Assembly (NCBI RefSeq): GCF_001586785.1
Contig: NZ_LUFH02000006.1
Span: forward strand, 30,323-94,322
Reading direction: 5' to 3'
Source: Sphaerospermopsis aphanizomenoides BCCUSP55
GTDB taxonomy: Bacteria; Cyanobacteriota; Cyanobacteriia; Cyanobacteriales; Nostocaceae
DNA: 64,000 bases
Positions 1 to 9,198 of this stretch are shown one piece after another; within the stretch, counting starts at the first letter, position 1, and every line of letters starts with the position of its first letter. The notes under the pieces were generated by a model. The model was not told the DNA's origin and searched no databases. It saw only the letters and a list, made by a program, of their open reading frames with translations. Made by a program: the position numbers and the translations under genes.

Positions 1-1199
1 CTGCCCGCGTTTCTGGCGCGAGATTTGGCTAACTGCCGTAGTTGTAGTAATAGGGCATGAAGATTTACAATCGTGCTGCCATCAAACATACTGATGATGG
101 AATTATCCCGCAACACTTTCTGGAAAATGCCCCAGTCGTGTGCTTCCCGCATATAAAAGCGCGAACCTAGAACAACGGATACATTCTGTACCACTGTTTC
201 CAAGGTGGTGGTGACAAAATATTTCACCACTGCTGACCAAACGCTAATTTGTTCTGGCATGGTACTAAAACCACGTCCCACACCAAAGGTAGAACAGTCG
301 CAAATCAAGATATCCAAAAACCCATCGGTGAGAGTGCGTCGGGGTTGGGGCATATCAAAGACTGTCTTACCATATAATTTGCGTTCTATAGCAAATTTTA
401 GAGTGGTACGCAAAGCTGTATCAGCCGCACCTTGGGAAAAAGCTGCACATAAGGCTCTAGTAATTTGGAAGCCTTTTAATGCTATTTCCAATCCTGCACC
501 TTCAGCCCCTAAGCGCATATATTCGGGAATAAAGCAGTTATCAAAGCAGATACCACTCATATCCGAACCGCGAATTCCGTGTGTCAGAATTTTGGGCAGA
601 TTACTATAGTTAGCTGGGTCAATTTTGCTCTTTTCCACCATGAATAGGGAAAGGCTACGGGGTCCCCCTTCTGGGTCTGTCCTAGCGAGTACAAAGGCAA
701 CTCCAGAACGGGTAGCGCGGTTAATTGGCCATTTTTCGCCGCTGAGGAGATAACCACCAGAAACTTTTCTGGCTTCCATATCCCCACCCAACAAATCACT
801 ACCATGCGCTTTTTCTGAATAAGCTAAACACATAGTACCGTTGGCATCTTTCATAAAGCTGGATAGGATTTGCTTTTGCTCATCTGTTCCTGCCATCCAA
901 ACCAAGAATGACCAAAACATTGTAGTGAAAGCTATCCCTGCTGTTTGATCCCGCCGTGCAAGCACGCGCACAAAGGAGATGAACTCGTCAAAACAAGTAA
1001 ATTCACCACCGCATTCTGTGGGAATGTAGTAATGTTGGAGTTTCCAGTTATATAACCAGTCGATAATTTCCTGGGGAAATTCTTCCTTCTCATCCAGGTC
1101 AATTACCTGTTGGAAGGACATCATACTCTCTGGATTACCAGGATCGCCTAAATCCTTTTCGAGTGCTTCGGCGACCCAAAATTGTTTGAGTAGCTGCAT
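1..1199 (-). CDS. Acyl-CoA dehydrogenase family protein (3' end cut by window edge)
   Basis: The minus strand is open from an ATG at 1199 to the left edge, so the C-terminus lies outside the window. The translation has acyl-CoA dehydrogenase features: a CLAYSE-KAHGSD stretch followed by a flavin-contacting LLSGEKWPINRAT segment, then the helical C-terminal part with IFQKVLRDNSIISMFDGS. A good ribosome site (AGGAG) sits 7-10 nt before the ATG and overlaps the stop codon of the upstream fatty acyl-AMP ligase gene, so the two are translationally coupled. Enzymes of this family oxidise acyl thioesters with FAD. Beside an acyl-AMP ligase, cyanobacterial homologues usually act on acyl chains bound to a carrier protein in lipopeptide, PKS or lipid pathways; that role is inferred from context. 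The gene is intact as far as it can be seen. Confidence 0.85.
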   Translation of the reverse strand, partial: MQLLKQFWVAEALEKDLGDPGNPESMMSFQQVIDLDEKEEFPQEIIDWLYNWKLQHYYIPTECGGEFTCFDEFISFVRVLARRDQTAGIAFTTMFWSFLVWMAGTDEQKQILSSFMKDANGTMCLAYSEKAHGSDLLGGDMEARKVSGGYLLSGEKWPINRATRSGVAFVLARTDPEGGPRSLSLFMVEKSKIDPANYSNLPKILTHGIRGSDMSGICFDNCFIPEYMRLGAEGAGLEIALKGFQITRALCAAFSQGAADTALRTTLKFAIERKLYGKTVFDMPQPRRTLTDGFLDILICDCSTFGVGRGFSTMPEQISVWSAVVKYFVTTTLETVVQNVSVVLGSRFYMREAHDWGIFQKVLRDNSIISMFDGSTIVNLHALLLQLRQLAKSRARNAG

Positions 1200-1209
1200 A
1201 GTGTTCTCC

Positions 1210-3048
1210 TTAGTGGCTAACTTGCACTTGGTCTAGTAAGTTATCAACTTCTTTGGATAATTTGCGATAGTTGGCGCTGTATTTGGGGTTTTCACTCCAG
1301 TCATTTAATACTTCCAAATCTCCTGATAGGAAGTTGGTTTTACAAGCGCGACGCTGAATTTTGCCGCTAGATGTTTTGAGGATATTACCTGGTTTAGCTA
1401 AGACTACAGCATAAACTTGCAGTTCATGAATTTCGGCGATCGCCTGACGAATATCATTGATCACTTCTTCAGCTTGATATTCTTCAGGGTTGCGTTTTAC
1501 TTCCTGCACAACCACCAATCTTTCTACTCCATCCGCCTCTATAGAAAAGGCTGCACCATAGTCAGGACGCAAACAAGGATGAACTTGCTGCACTGTCCAC
1601 TCGATATCTTGGGGATAGTGGTTAGTACCCCGGATAATAATTAAGTCTTTGATCCGTCCTGTAATAAACAATTCACCATTTTTCATAAAGCCTAAGTCAC
1701 CAGTTCGCAGGAATGGGCCTTCATTGGTATCAGATGTACGGGCGCGAAAGGTATTTTCACTTTCTTCTGGGCGATTCCAATAACCACCTGCCACACTAGG
1801 ATCAGATACCCACACTTCACCCACTTCATTGGGTGGACAACGAGTCAGGTTTTCGGGGTCAACTATCGCTACCTGGGTATCACACACCAGTTGTCCACAT
1901 CCAGGAATAGCCCGGACACCATCACCCCAACCAGTAGCTTCTACAATTTTGTTTTTCTCAATTTCTGATGTTTTTACCAGACACAGTACTGGTGGTTGTT
2001 GTTTTGGACTAGTGGATACTAGCAATGTATCTTCTGCTAACCCATAGGCAGGTGCAAAGGTTTCCCAGCGGAAACCAGCAGGAGCAAATTTTTCAAAGAA
2101 TTGTTCTAATACTCTAGGATTAATAGGTTCGGCGGCATTTCCTGCTGCTTGCCAACTACTCAAATCTAAGTTAGCCACTTGTTCATCACTGATGCGGCTA
2201 ACACATAATTCATAGGCAAAGTTAGGTGCTTGACTATGAGTACCACGATAGCGATCAATAGCTTCCAGCCAGCGCAGCGGCCGTTTGATGAATGCCAGGG
2301 GAGACATGATGTAGCAGGGATGTCCGTTGTATAGTGGTTCGGTTATACCTTCCACCAATCCATAATCGTGGAAGTAGGGCATCCAGGTGATGGAAACACT
2401 ATCAGCATCGTAACCACAGGCTTTTTGTAGATAGGCGCAGTGGTGCATGATGTTGTGATGGCTGATCATCACTCCTTTGGGTGTAGAGGTAGAACCAGAG
2501 GTATATTGCAAATATGCCAAACTATCTGCACTAATTTGGGAATCTTGCCACTGATCTGCTAGTTGCAAATCAACGTCTTCCGTGGCAATCCATGTCATCT
2601 CTTGTAATTCAGAGAAATCTGATGCTGCTTCTTTGAGAATGTCTAGAAAGCTTTGATTGGTCAAAACAAAGGACGCATTAGCATCTTCGACAATCGCCCG
2701 TAACCTAGGCAATGCCCGCTTTAATCGACCCGCATCTGGCGGTGGCACTGGTATAGCTATTACCCCTGCATAAAGACTACCCAAGAAAGCTGCTATGACT
2801 TCCACTCCCTGCGGGTAGAGCAACAATGCCCTCTGCCCTTGAGCATTCTGTTGCTGTAACAATGCGCCAATAGCACGGGCTTGGCGGTCTAGTTCCTGAT
2901 ACGTTAACGGAGAACCTTCTTTTTTCCCATCTATGAGGAACGTATAGGCGAGCTTGTCCTGTTCATAGGTGGCACGCCAGCGTAGTAGTTCGACCAGGGT
3001 AGAGAAGTTTCTCATAGGGTAATTTTGGGTAGCTAGGCTTTGAGTCAT
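1210..3048 (-). CDS. Fatty acyl-AMP ligase (FAAL)
   Basis: This 612-aa protein belongs to the ANL adenylating superfamily. The P-loop YTSGSTSTPKG is at residues 182-192, and the hinge region with RTGDLGF and GRIKDLIIIRG follows near residues 470-500. The length and the GTNHYPQDIEWTVQ motif fit fatty acyl-AMP ligases rather than acyl-CoA ligases. FAALs activate free fatty acids as acyl-adenylates and load them onto an acyl carrier protein. The gene is first in an operon with the acyl-CoA dehydrogenase, separated by 10 nt. Any carrier protein or PKS/NRPS partner would lie beyond the left edge. The ATG at 3048 starts a typical MTQSLATQ N-terminus. Confidence 0.9.
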   Translation of the reverse strand: MTQSLATQNYPMRNFSTLVELLRWRATYEQDKLAYTFLIDGKKEGSPLTYQELDRQARAIGALLQQQNAQGQRALLLYPQGVEVIAAFLGSLYAGVIAIPVPPPDAGRLKRALPRLRAIVEDANASFVLTNQSFLDILKEAASDFSELQEMTWIATEDVDLQLADQWQDSQISADSLAYLQYTSGSTSTPKGVMISHHNIMHHCAYLQKACGYDADSVSITWMPYFHDYGLVEGITEPLYNGHPCYIMSPLAFIKRPLRWLEAIDRYRGTHSQAPNFAYELCVSRISDEQVANLDLSSWQAAGNAAEPINPRVLEQFFEKFAPAGFRWETFAPAYGLAEDTLLVSTSPKQQPPVLCLVKTSEIEKNKIVEATGWGDGVRAIPGCGQLVCDTQVAIVDPENLTRCPPNEVGEVWVSDPSVAGGYWNRPEESENTFRARTSDTNEGPFLRTGDLGFMKNGELFITGRIKDLIIIRGTNHYPQDIEWTVQQVHPCLRPDYGAAFSIEADGVERLVVVQEVKRNPEEYQAEEVINDIRQAIAEIHELQVYAVVLAKPGNILKTSSGKIQRRACKTNFLSGDLEVLNDWSENPKYSANYRKLSKEVDNLLDQVQVSH

Positions 3049-4067
3049 CTGACGACTCCGAAAATATTAGGGAATTTGAAATAATATATAGCACTATATA
3101 TTATGTTATTTGTACGGATAAAATTTATATGGTTATGTGATTGACTGTTTTTTGTTCTAATAATAAATCATTGTGACATATAAGACTCATTTACTGAAGT
3201 ATGTCTTCGGTATTTTTACTAAAAAATTAAATTCAATCCCCATGAGTAATTTGATAATTTCAGTGTATCTGAATTGGTACAAGTAAGATTTCAGGTGTTT
3301 TTACTATTGTTAAGATTGTGGACGGCAGCAGAGATTAATGAATTTTTCGTAAAAATTTATTCTTGGGTGAACAATTATTACAGTTATGTGCTTATAGGAT
3401 GAAGGGGGTGTAGGGAACCCCATAATTAAAAACAGGGGTTTCCAGCAAGGACGCTGTATTTTTCGCACTATAGGAATCTGATTTGATATCTGAAATTATC
3501 TATGTAGGCAGGCAAGAGGCACTCATGCAAGAGGCAAAAGGGTTTTAGAGAATTTAGGTGTACGGAGTTTTTTCAAAAATCAAATATTATTCCTATATAC
3601 ATCTTTTTTATGTTTCCATACTGAAAAGTAGCGGCTTTAAACCCTTTTGCCAGAGGGAAGAATTATTTTCTACAACCTTTTGCCTCCAGCAAGACAGCCT
3701 TTCTTCGGTACTCCCCTTTGAACCAATAACCTGATTTACGCTCAGAAGCTAATTATATAAAAATAATTAAGAATGAGATTATATATCGCAGTAATCATTC
3801 TGAAGTCCCAACTAAGCCCCAAAATGAAGTGAAGGGTATGAAATCAGTGAACAGTTATCAAGGTGTATGATGTGGTGTAATAGCGCACCCACCCTACTAG
3901 CAATGGGAGGGAGACTTAAACCCAAATATTTTACTGATAAAGGAAGAAGTTTTACTTTTGGCAAATAACAAAGTTAAACTGGTACTTCCCAGCTAGTAGC
4001 AAGTAAGGTAGAATATTGCTACAGCAAAATATTGACCAATTAATACGTAAATTGTGCTTTTACCTAC
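3049..4067. other. Long intergenic region upstream of the FAAL gene
   Basis: I see no convincing gene in these roughly 1,000 bases. They must hold the promoter of the minus-strand FAAL operon. An imperfect hairpin at 3413-3443 (GGGAACCCC against GGGGTTTCC) lies in the middle. The rest is AT-rich with scattered short repeats such as CAAGAGGCA near 3510-3535. Confidence 0.5.
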
Positions 4068-4163
4068 AAAAAACCCCCAGTAGGTGTTAGCCAGCCAGGG
4101 GAGATTAGTTATCAGGGTGCATCTACCAATTTAATGTTCTCAGGTGCTGGACAATCCTCCGGA
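4068..4163 (+). ncRNA. nsiR1: NsiR1-like repeat copy 1
   Basis: First unit of the array upstream of hetF. It has A6-CCCCC, a GGTGTTAGCC core, GGGG closing the stem, then TTAGTTATCAGGGTGCATCTAC and a TCCGGA box at 4158-4163. Copies 1 and 2 share an almost identical tail (CAGGTGCTGGACAATCC). I see no TCCGGA box at the expected distance upstream of this copy, so its own promoter is doubtful. Confidence 0.65.
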
Positions 4164-4435
4164 TAAATTTATTTCCTAGAATTTTGTTTTTTTGTTTTTG
4201 TCGGGGTGTAGAAGAGTAGGGTAGTAGAGAGGCAAAGGAGAATCATGTATCGCCTTGCCAACTCGTAATAGCGCAGCTTGGTCTATGGTTTCTAAGTCCT
4301 CGCAGCAGTTATAGCCATACTCCTAACTAGCAACTTACATTGTCAGAGGTGCTTTCACTAAGGCTTTAAAAATTCGTTTTTCGCTCTACTTCAGAATTTC
4401 TGTGGTTTGAGTTGACAGAGAGGTCAATTCTTAAT

Positions 4436-4531
4436 AAAAAACCCCCAGTAGGCTTTAGCCAGCTAGGGGAGATTAGTTATCAGGGTGCATCTACCAATTT
4501 AATGTTCTCAGGTGCTGGACAATCCTCCGGA
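4436..4531 (+). ncRNA. nsiR1: NsiR1-like repeat copy 2
   Basis: Second unit, nearly identical to copy 1 except GGCTTTAGCC in the loop, which can itself form a 4-bp inner stem. TCCGGA lies at 4526-4531. It is about 370 nt from copy 1, with unrelated sequence between, so spacing in the array is irregular. Confidence 0.65.
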
Positions 4532-4757
4532 TAAATTTTTGATAATCAGGGTATATGAGCATTTATTGAACAGCCGCCAGCAAACAAGATCAAACTTCTC
4601 TACCTGATGCAACGATAATGTCAACAATCTGGAGGTTTTAATTTGCTAGTATTGAGTTGGAAAATAAACATTAAATTGTCAAGGTAGCGTCTCGCTCTTA
4701 GCCTAGCTTAATGTTGAGTATTGAATGCTGACCAAGTTAGGATGATGAATACTAACC

Positions 4758-4853
4758 AAAAAAAACCCCCAGAGGTGTTAGCCAACTAGGGGAAATTAGT
4801 TATCAGGGTGCATCTACTAATTTAATGTTCAAGAACTTAATTTCATCTCCGGA
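4758..4853 (+). ncRNA. nsiR1: NsiR1-like repeat copy 3
   Basis: Third unit: A-run, CCCCCAG, AGGTGTTAGCC, CTAGGGG. It adds a perfect 8-bp second stem, AAATTAGT with ACTAATTT, around a TATCAGGGTGCATCT loop. TCCGGA at 4848-4853 stands at the right distance to serve as the promoter box of copy 4. Confidence 0.7.
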
Positions 4854-4884
4854 TCAATTGAGGTGCATAATTACTGTTGTTTGT

Positions 4885-4987
4885 GAACCTAAGAAAAAAC
4901 CCCCAGAGGTGTTAGCCAACTAGGGGAAATTAGTTATCAGGGTGCATCTACTAATTTAATGTTCAGGTATTCAATCTGATCTCCGGA
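4885..4987 (+). ncRNA. nsiR1: NsiR1-like repeat copy 4
   Basis: The best-supported unit. TCCGGA (4848-4853), an 18-nt spacer and TACTGT (4872-4877, matching TAnnnT) predict a transcript start near 4884-4885, just before GAACCTAAG and the CCCCC/GGGG hairpin. The block from the A-run to GTTC is identical to copy 3. It carries a TCCGGA box at 4982-4987 for copy 5. Confidence 0.75.
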
Positions 4988-5020
4988 AAAATTGGCGGAC
5001 ATTTCCATCATTGATATTTT

Positions 5021-5125
5021 TGAACCTCAGAAAAAACCCCCAGAGGTGTTAGCCAACTAGGGGAGATTAGTTATCAGGGTGCATCTACCATCTAAACGTT
5101 CCTATTTACTGTACTATGCTCCGGA
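5021..5125 (+). ncRNA. nsiR1: NsiR1-like repeat copy 5
   Basis: The leader GAACCTCAG is shared with copy 4 and precedes the A-run and CCCCC/GGGG hairpin. The hairpin half is conserved, while the 3' part (ACCATCTAAACG) has drifted. The upstream TCCGGA (4982-4987) gives it a DIF-type promoter, and its own TCCGGA box is at 5120-5125. Confidence 0.7.
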
Positions 5126-5159
5126 AAAATTTCACCCGATGTAGGTGGTTGTCACTTAC

Positions 5160-5222
5160 AGAAAAAATTCCTATGGCTAGTAGCTGCTTAGGGGAGTTAG
5201 TTATCAGGCTTGGATCTCCACA
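5160..5222 (+). repeat. Degenerate NsiR1-like copy 6
   Basis: Only the middle is recognisable: TAGGGGAGTTAGTTATCAGG followed by GATCTCCA. The stem has become CCTA/TAGG. The TCCGGA box of copy 5 lies about 40 nt upstream, so it could still be transcribed, but it lacks a TCCGGA of its own. Confidence 0.5.
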
Positions 5223-5425
5223 CTGCTCGATTAAAGGTTAAAGGGGAAGGGTAAAAGATGAAGAAAAAACCTAGATTCTTTACCCTTTCACCCTTCTCTA
5301 AACCAACTTACAACTTCCAGGTTCTACACCGATTAGTATTGGTTGGTGTGGTTGTCCTGAATTTTTATGCTGAATGCTTAAGAAATTGTTGGGTCAAAGA
5401 TTGCTTTTTTTGCCAAAATTAAAAA

Positions 5426-5519
5426 GAAAACCTCCGGTCGGTGTTAACCTACCAGAGGAGTTGAAGATCAAGGTGCATCTACCAATAAAGTGTTCTAGTT
5501 GGAAGTAATCCAATCCGGA
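5426..5519 (+). repeat. Diverged NsiR1-like copy 7 in the hetF leader, with TCCGGA box
   Basis: The stem here is CCTC-GGT paired with ACC-GAGG in place of CCCC-AG with CT-GGGG, while GGTGTTA and AAGGTGCATCTACCAAT are retained. The paired changes preserve base pairing and so support a selected RNA hairpin. TCCGGA at 5514-5519 lies about 145 nt before the hetF start and could be a DIF-type promoter element for hetF. Confidence 0.55.
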
Positions 5520-5664
5520 TAAAGTTGTATAAGCCAAAAAAGGCAAAACAACACCAAATCAGAAACATTCCTCACTAATATTCATCTAAAGTATCAGCAA
5601 GAGGGAAGAATGACTAGAAACTTGTACGGTGGAAACCGGATTTAGGAGGCAAATAGGAGAAGTT

Positions 5665-8121
5665 GTGACCCAGGAATTTCACATTTCCGTAACTCCAGTA
5701 GGGCAAAATGACTACTTGGTGCGGACGGAACAAGTCGCACCTGGGGTGCCATTAGCAGAAGAACTGGTGACTTGGCCTGTGGCTGAGTGGTTAGCAGCAG
5801 CAGGACATCTGATGAATGACCCTTTACAGTTGGTGCTACAGGGAGATGCGATTGCCAGAAACTCTGTAAACTTGGTGGCACTGGGTCAACAATTATATAA
5901 TGCACTGTTTCAAGGCACTCTGAGAGATAGTTGGATTACTGCCCAAGGTATTGCCCAGAATCAGCAGCAGGTACTACGCTTACGTTTGGGGCTAAAAGAT
6001 ACCAGGTTAGCGCGGTTGCCTTGGGAAGTGATGCACGCAGGCGATCGCCCTTTGGCCACAGGCCCTTATATTGCTTTTTCACGCTACCAGAGTGGAATTC
6101 CCTCCACATCACGACTACCAACACGCAATCTACCTACACCACAGGAAGAAAGCGGGGTAAAAGTTTTGATGGTCATTTCTTCCCCCACTGATCAAGTGCG
6201 TCTTGATTTACTCAAACAAGAAGCGATTAACCTGCAAGCGGAACTACATCGCCAAAACCCCCATGTAGAAAATGGTCATTACCTGCCAGAAATTGATTTG
6301 ACGGTTCTTGATCAACCAGGTAGGGAAGAATTAACTCAAGCCTTGGAACAGGGACGATATCACGTCCTTCATTACTCTGGTCATAGTAATGTGGGTGCGA
6401 ACGGCGGAGAAATTTATTTAGTTAGTCGCAGAACAGGTTTAACAGAAACCCTGAGCGGTGATGATTTAGCAGGGTTGCTGGTGAATAATAATATCCAAAT
6501 GGCGGTGTTTAACTCCTGTTTGGGCGCATATAGGGCAAAAGCTGATACATCTGGGGATACAGGAGAACGCAACTTAACTGAAAGCTTGGTAAAACGCGGG
6601 ATTAAAAGCGTTTTAGCGATGTCAGAACGGATTCCTGATGAAGTGGCGCTGACCCTAACACAATTGTTTTACCGTAACTTAAGTCAGGGCTATCCTCTAG
6701 ATTTGTGTGTGAGTCGGGTGCGTCAGGGTTTAATTTCTGCCTATGGTTCTCACCAAATGTATTGGGCGTTACCGATGCTGTATTTACATCGGGAATTTGA
6801 AGGTTTTCTCAGCCCACAAACTGGTGTGTCTACCAGTGGGGAGTTACTGAATGAATATCAGTCACCGATGGGAACATCTGCTAATGCGATGTATGCTTCA
6901 ACAGATGATTTAGAAATGCCTTTAAATTTTGAGGATATGATGCCGTCTGGTTTAGCACGGGAGAGTTCTGAGCTAGATTGGCTAGGAGATGATACTTGGG
7001 GGGATCTTTTAGATGAACCAGACTATGATCACCCTGGTTATGATGAAGATTCAGCGATTGTTGCGGATCTGTTTCGCCAATTGGGTAATCCACAAGTCCC
7101 CACGGCAGAAACTACCATGAAGGCAGAATTAGAGCCAGCTAAAGGAGAGAATAATCTTCAGGAAATGCAGTCTGCTGAGGTGGAAGAGGAAATTGATTTT
7201 TGGGGTGAGAAACCCAGTTCAGCAACAGCAGTTGAAAGTAATCAGGTAGTTTCTCCACAGATTCCATTAACCTCAATTCGCCAATCACGTCGCCGACGGC
7301 GACTATGGCCGATGCTTGGGATTGTGGGTGCAGGTGTGTTAGCTGCCATAATAGGTTTAAGCTGGTGGTCGCATCATCAAAAGTCAGCAAATCCCAAAAT
7401 TCCACCGATTCCTCCCCAAACTGCTCCTAGCACTAAACAAGCACCGATTGATTTAAAAACATCTCCCACAGGTGTTGTCACTGCTACAGCTACAGAACAA
7501 TTGAGTCAAGGTAACTTACAACCAGGTTTAGAAGCTGTAGAGGAACTGCTGAATCGTGGGGCTTTAGCTTCAGCAGATACCGCTTTAGCTCTGATCCCCG
7601 CCAAGCAAACTGAAGATCCATCTGTTAACTTTATCCGGGGAAGATTGGCTTGGCAATTTGCCCAAACCAGAGATAAAAAATACAGTGTTGATGATGCCCG
7701 ACGTTATTGGGAAATTGCGGTGCGGGATCAGCCTAATTCTGTGTTGTATAATAACTCAGTGGGGTTTGCTTACTATGCAGAAGGAAATCTGAATCGGGCT
7801 AATGATGCGTGGTTTAAGGCCGTGAATTTAGCACTGAAGAACCAAAATACAAACTTGACAGCAACGTCAAATAAAAATGGTATTCTGCCATCGGAAGCAT
7901 TAACTTCTTATGCAGGGTTAGCCTTGGGTTTATATAAATCCGTAAATAATCAACCTGCTAATAAACAAACGCAATATATGAATGAGGCGATTAAACTTCG
8001 TCAACTTGTAATTCAGAATGATCCAGTAAGTTTTACAGTAGATAAGTTATCTCAAAATTGGCTGTGGACAGATCAGGCGATCGCAGATTGGCGCTCTCTC
8101 CTACAACAACAGAGTAAGTAA
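5665..8121 (+). CDS. hetF: HetF, CHAT-domain caspase-like protease of heterocyst development
   Basis: HetF is needed for heterocyst differentiation and normal cell size in Anabaena, where it influences HetR and PatA. The 818-aa protein has an N-terminal region, a CHAT/caspase-fold domain with the catalytic dyad in HYSGHS (His about residue 240) and NSCLGA (Cys about 285), an acidic low-complexity linker, a basic stop-transfer stretch RRRRR, one membrane segment near residues 547-569, and a TPR-like C-terminal domain. I place the start at GTG 5665, with AGGAG 5-9 nt upstream. An in-frame GTG at 5629 lacks a good ribosome site. The identity is strengthened by the NsiR1-type array immediately upstream, an arrangement known from Anabaena sp. 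PCC 7120. Confidence 0.92.
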   Translation: MTQEFHISVTPVGQNDYLVRTEQVAPGVPLAEELVTWPVAEWLAAAGHLMNDPLQLVLQGDAIARNSVNLVALGQQLYNALFQGTLRDSWITAQGIAQNQQQVLRLRLGLKDTRLARLPWEVMHAGDRPLATGPYIAFSRYQSGIPSTSRLPTRNLPTPQEESGVKVLMVISSPTDQVRLDLLKQEAINLQAELHRQNPHVENGHYLPEIDLTVLDQPGREELTQALEQGRYHVLHYSGHSNVGANGGEIYLVSRRTGLTETLSGDDLAGLLVNNNIQMAVFNSCLGAYRAKADTSGDTGERNLTESLVKRGIKSVLAMSERIPDEVALTLTQLFYRNLSQGYPLDLCVSRVRQGLISAYGSHQMYWALPMLYLHREFEGFLSPQTGVSTSGELLNEYQSPMGTSANAMYASTDDLEMPLNFEDMMPSGLARESSELDWLGDDTWGDLLDEPDYDHPGYDEDSAIVADLFRQLGNPQVPTAETTMKAELEPAKGENNLQEMQSAEVEEEIDFWGEKPSSATAVESNQVVSPQIPLTSIRQSRRRRRLWPMLGIVGAGVLAAIIGLSWWSHHQKSANPKIPPIPPQTAPSTKQAPIDLKTSPTGVVTATATEQLSQGNLQPGLEAVEELLNRGALASADTALALIPAKQTEDPSVNFIRGRLAWQFAQTRDKKYSVDDARRYWEIAVRDQPNSVLYNNSVGFAYYAEGNLNRANDAWFKAVNLALKNQNTNLTATSNKNGILPSEALTSYAGLALGLYKSVNNQPANKQTQYMNEAIKLRQLVIQNDPVSFTVDKLSQNWLWTDQAIADWRSLLQQQSK

Positions 8122-8199
8122 GTCTAGACATCAGAGCAAAAGAAAAATAAAATACACCAAACTCAAGTTAAACAAGTAGCTCTATAGTTACAGCTTTAG

Positions 8200-8595
<396 letters not shown>

Positions 8596-8616
8596 GTGCT
8601 GAATATTTAGAAATTG

Positions 8617-8687
8617 GGCGCTGTTGAATGAGGGTATGAGGAATTTTCAAGATTTTTCTTCATCTTTGAAATCAGCAGCGCCTTTTA
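8617..8687 (+). terminator. Putative terminator after glnB
   Basis: GGCGCTG (8617-8623) pairs with CAGCGCC (8676-8682), followed by TTTTAT. The loop is long (52 nt) and could fold further. Confidence 0.5.
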
Positions 8688-8758
8688 TGCTTTGGTTGTG
8701 CTATACTGAAAAAGTTATAGATTACGTAACGCATAACATTTACCATTATTTACAATAT

Positions 8759-8797
8759 GTCTCCGTCAGAAAAATAGAAATTATAGATTATCACTAA
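8759..8797 (+). pseudogene. Remnant of a HigB toxin gene (3' end only)
   Basis: A frame ending at 8797 encodes KIEIIDYH and a stop, the usual C-terminus of HigB toxins (VEIxDYH), located 11 nt before the higA start exactly where higB normally ends. No recognisable HigB sequence lies upstream, and there is not room for a full ~90-codon gene between glnB and higA. The match is short, so this is a tentative call. Confidence 0.4.
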
Positions 8798-8808
8798 ACG
8801 AGAATTAT

Positions 8809-9120
8809 ATGGCACGTCCACCTATTCATCCTGGAGAAATTTTAGCTGATGAACTGCATGAATTAGGAATAAGTGCCAGTGAATTAGCTCGTTTGGTTCA
8901 TGTCCCAAAAAATAGAATTACCGAAATAATTAATGGTAAAAGATCAATTACTGCTGATACCGCTTTACGCTTAGGACAATTTTTCGGTACGAGTGCTGAA
9001 TTTTGGATGAATTTGCAGAAAAATTATGAACTTAGACTTGCTGAACAAAAAATTGGTCAAGAAATTAAAGCAACTATTTCTCCTTGGATATCAACAAGAA
9101 ATATGCAAGTTACAATCTAA
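8809..9120 (+). CDS. higA: HigA-family XRE antitoxin, apparently orphaned
   Basis: This 103-aa protein starts with the HigA signature RPPIHPGEILADEL and has a helix-turn-helix (ASELARLVHVPKNRITEIINGKRSITADTALRLG) and the FGTSAEFWMNLQ motif. HigA proteins neutralise the HigB mRNA endonuclease and repress their own operon. Only the last codons of a higB remain upstream, so the antitoxin is probably a survivor of a decayed module. The last dozen residues (STRNMQVTI) are unlike typical HigA ends and run up to a dispersed repeat that begins just downstream. Confidence 0.85.
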   Translation: MARPPIHPGEILADELHELGISASELARLVHVPKNRITEIINGKRSITADTALRLGQFFGTSAEFWMNLQKNYELRLAEQKIGQEIKATISPWISTRNMQVTI

Positions 9121-9190
9121 AAGGGGCGAAGCATTCGGGTGAGTGTACTTCGCTCCTATGCCTTCGGCACGCTACGCGAACGTGGTTCGT
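9121..9190. repeat. Dispersed GC-rich repeat (GGCACGCTACGCGAACG type)
   Basis: A segment with the core TGCCTTCGGCACGCTACGCG. The CCTTCGG part is self-complementary. Related copies occur at 49111-49138 and 60531-60557. It separates higA from the truncated Uma2 gene and may mark the break point of both. Confidence 0.6.
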
Positions 9191-9198
9191 TAAAATCA

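Noticed and set aside
4068..5525. CRISPR array
   Set aside because: The conserved units are about 70 nt with unequal gaps of 130-370 nt, contain promoters and hairpins, and have no nearby cas genes; the NsiR1 explanation fits better.
7139..7405. Antisense frames in hetF, mrpD, ilvB and the GGDEF-EAL gene
   Set aside because: They are complements of strong coding sequence with no ribosome sites or family features.
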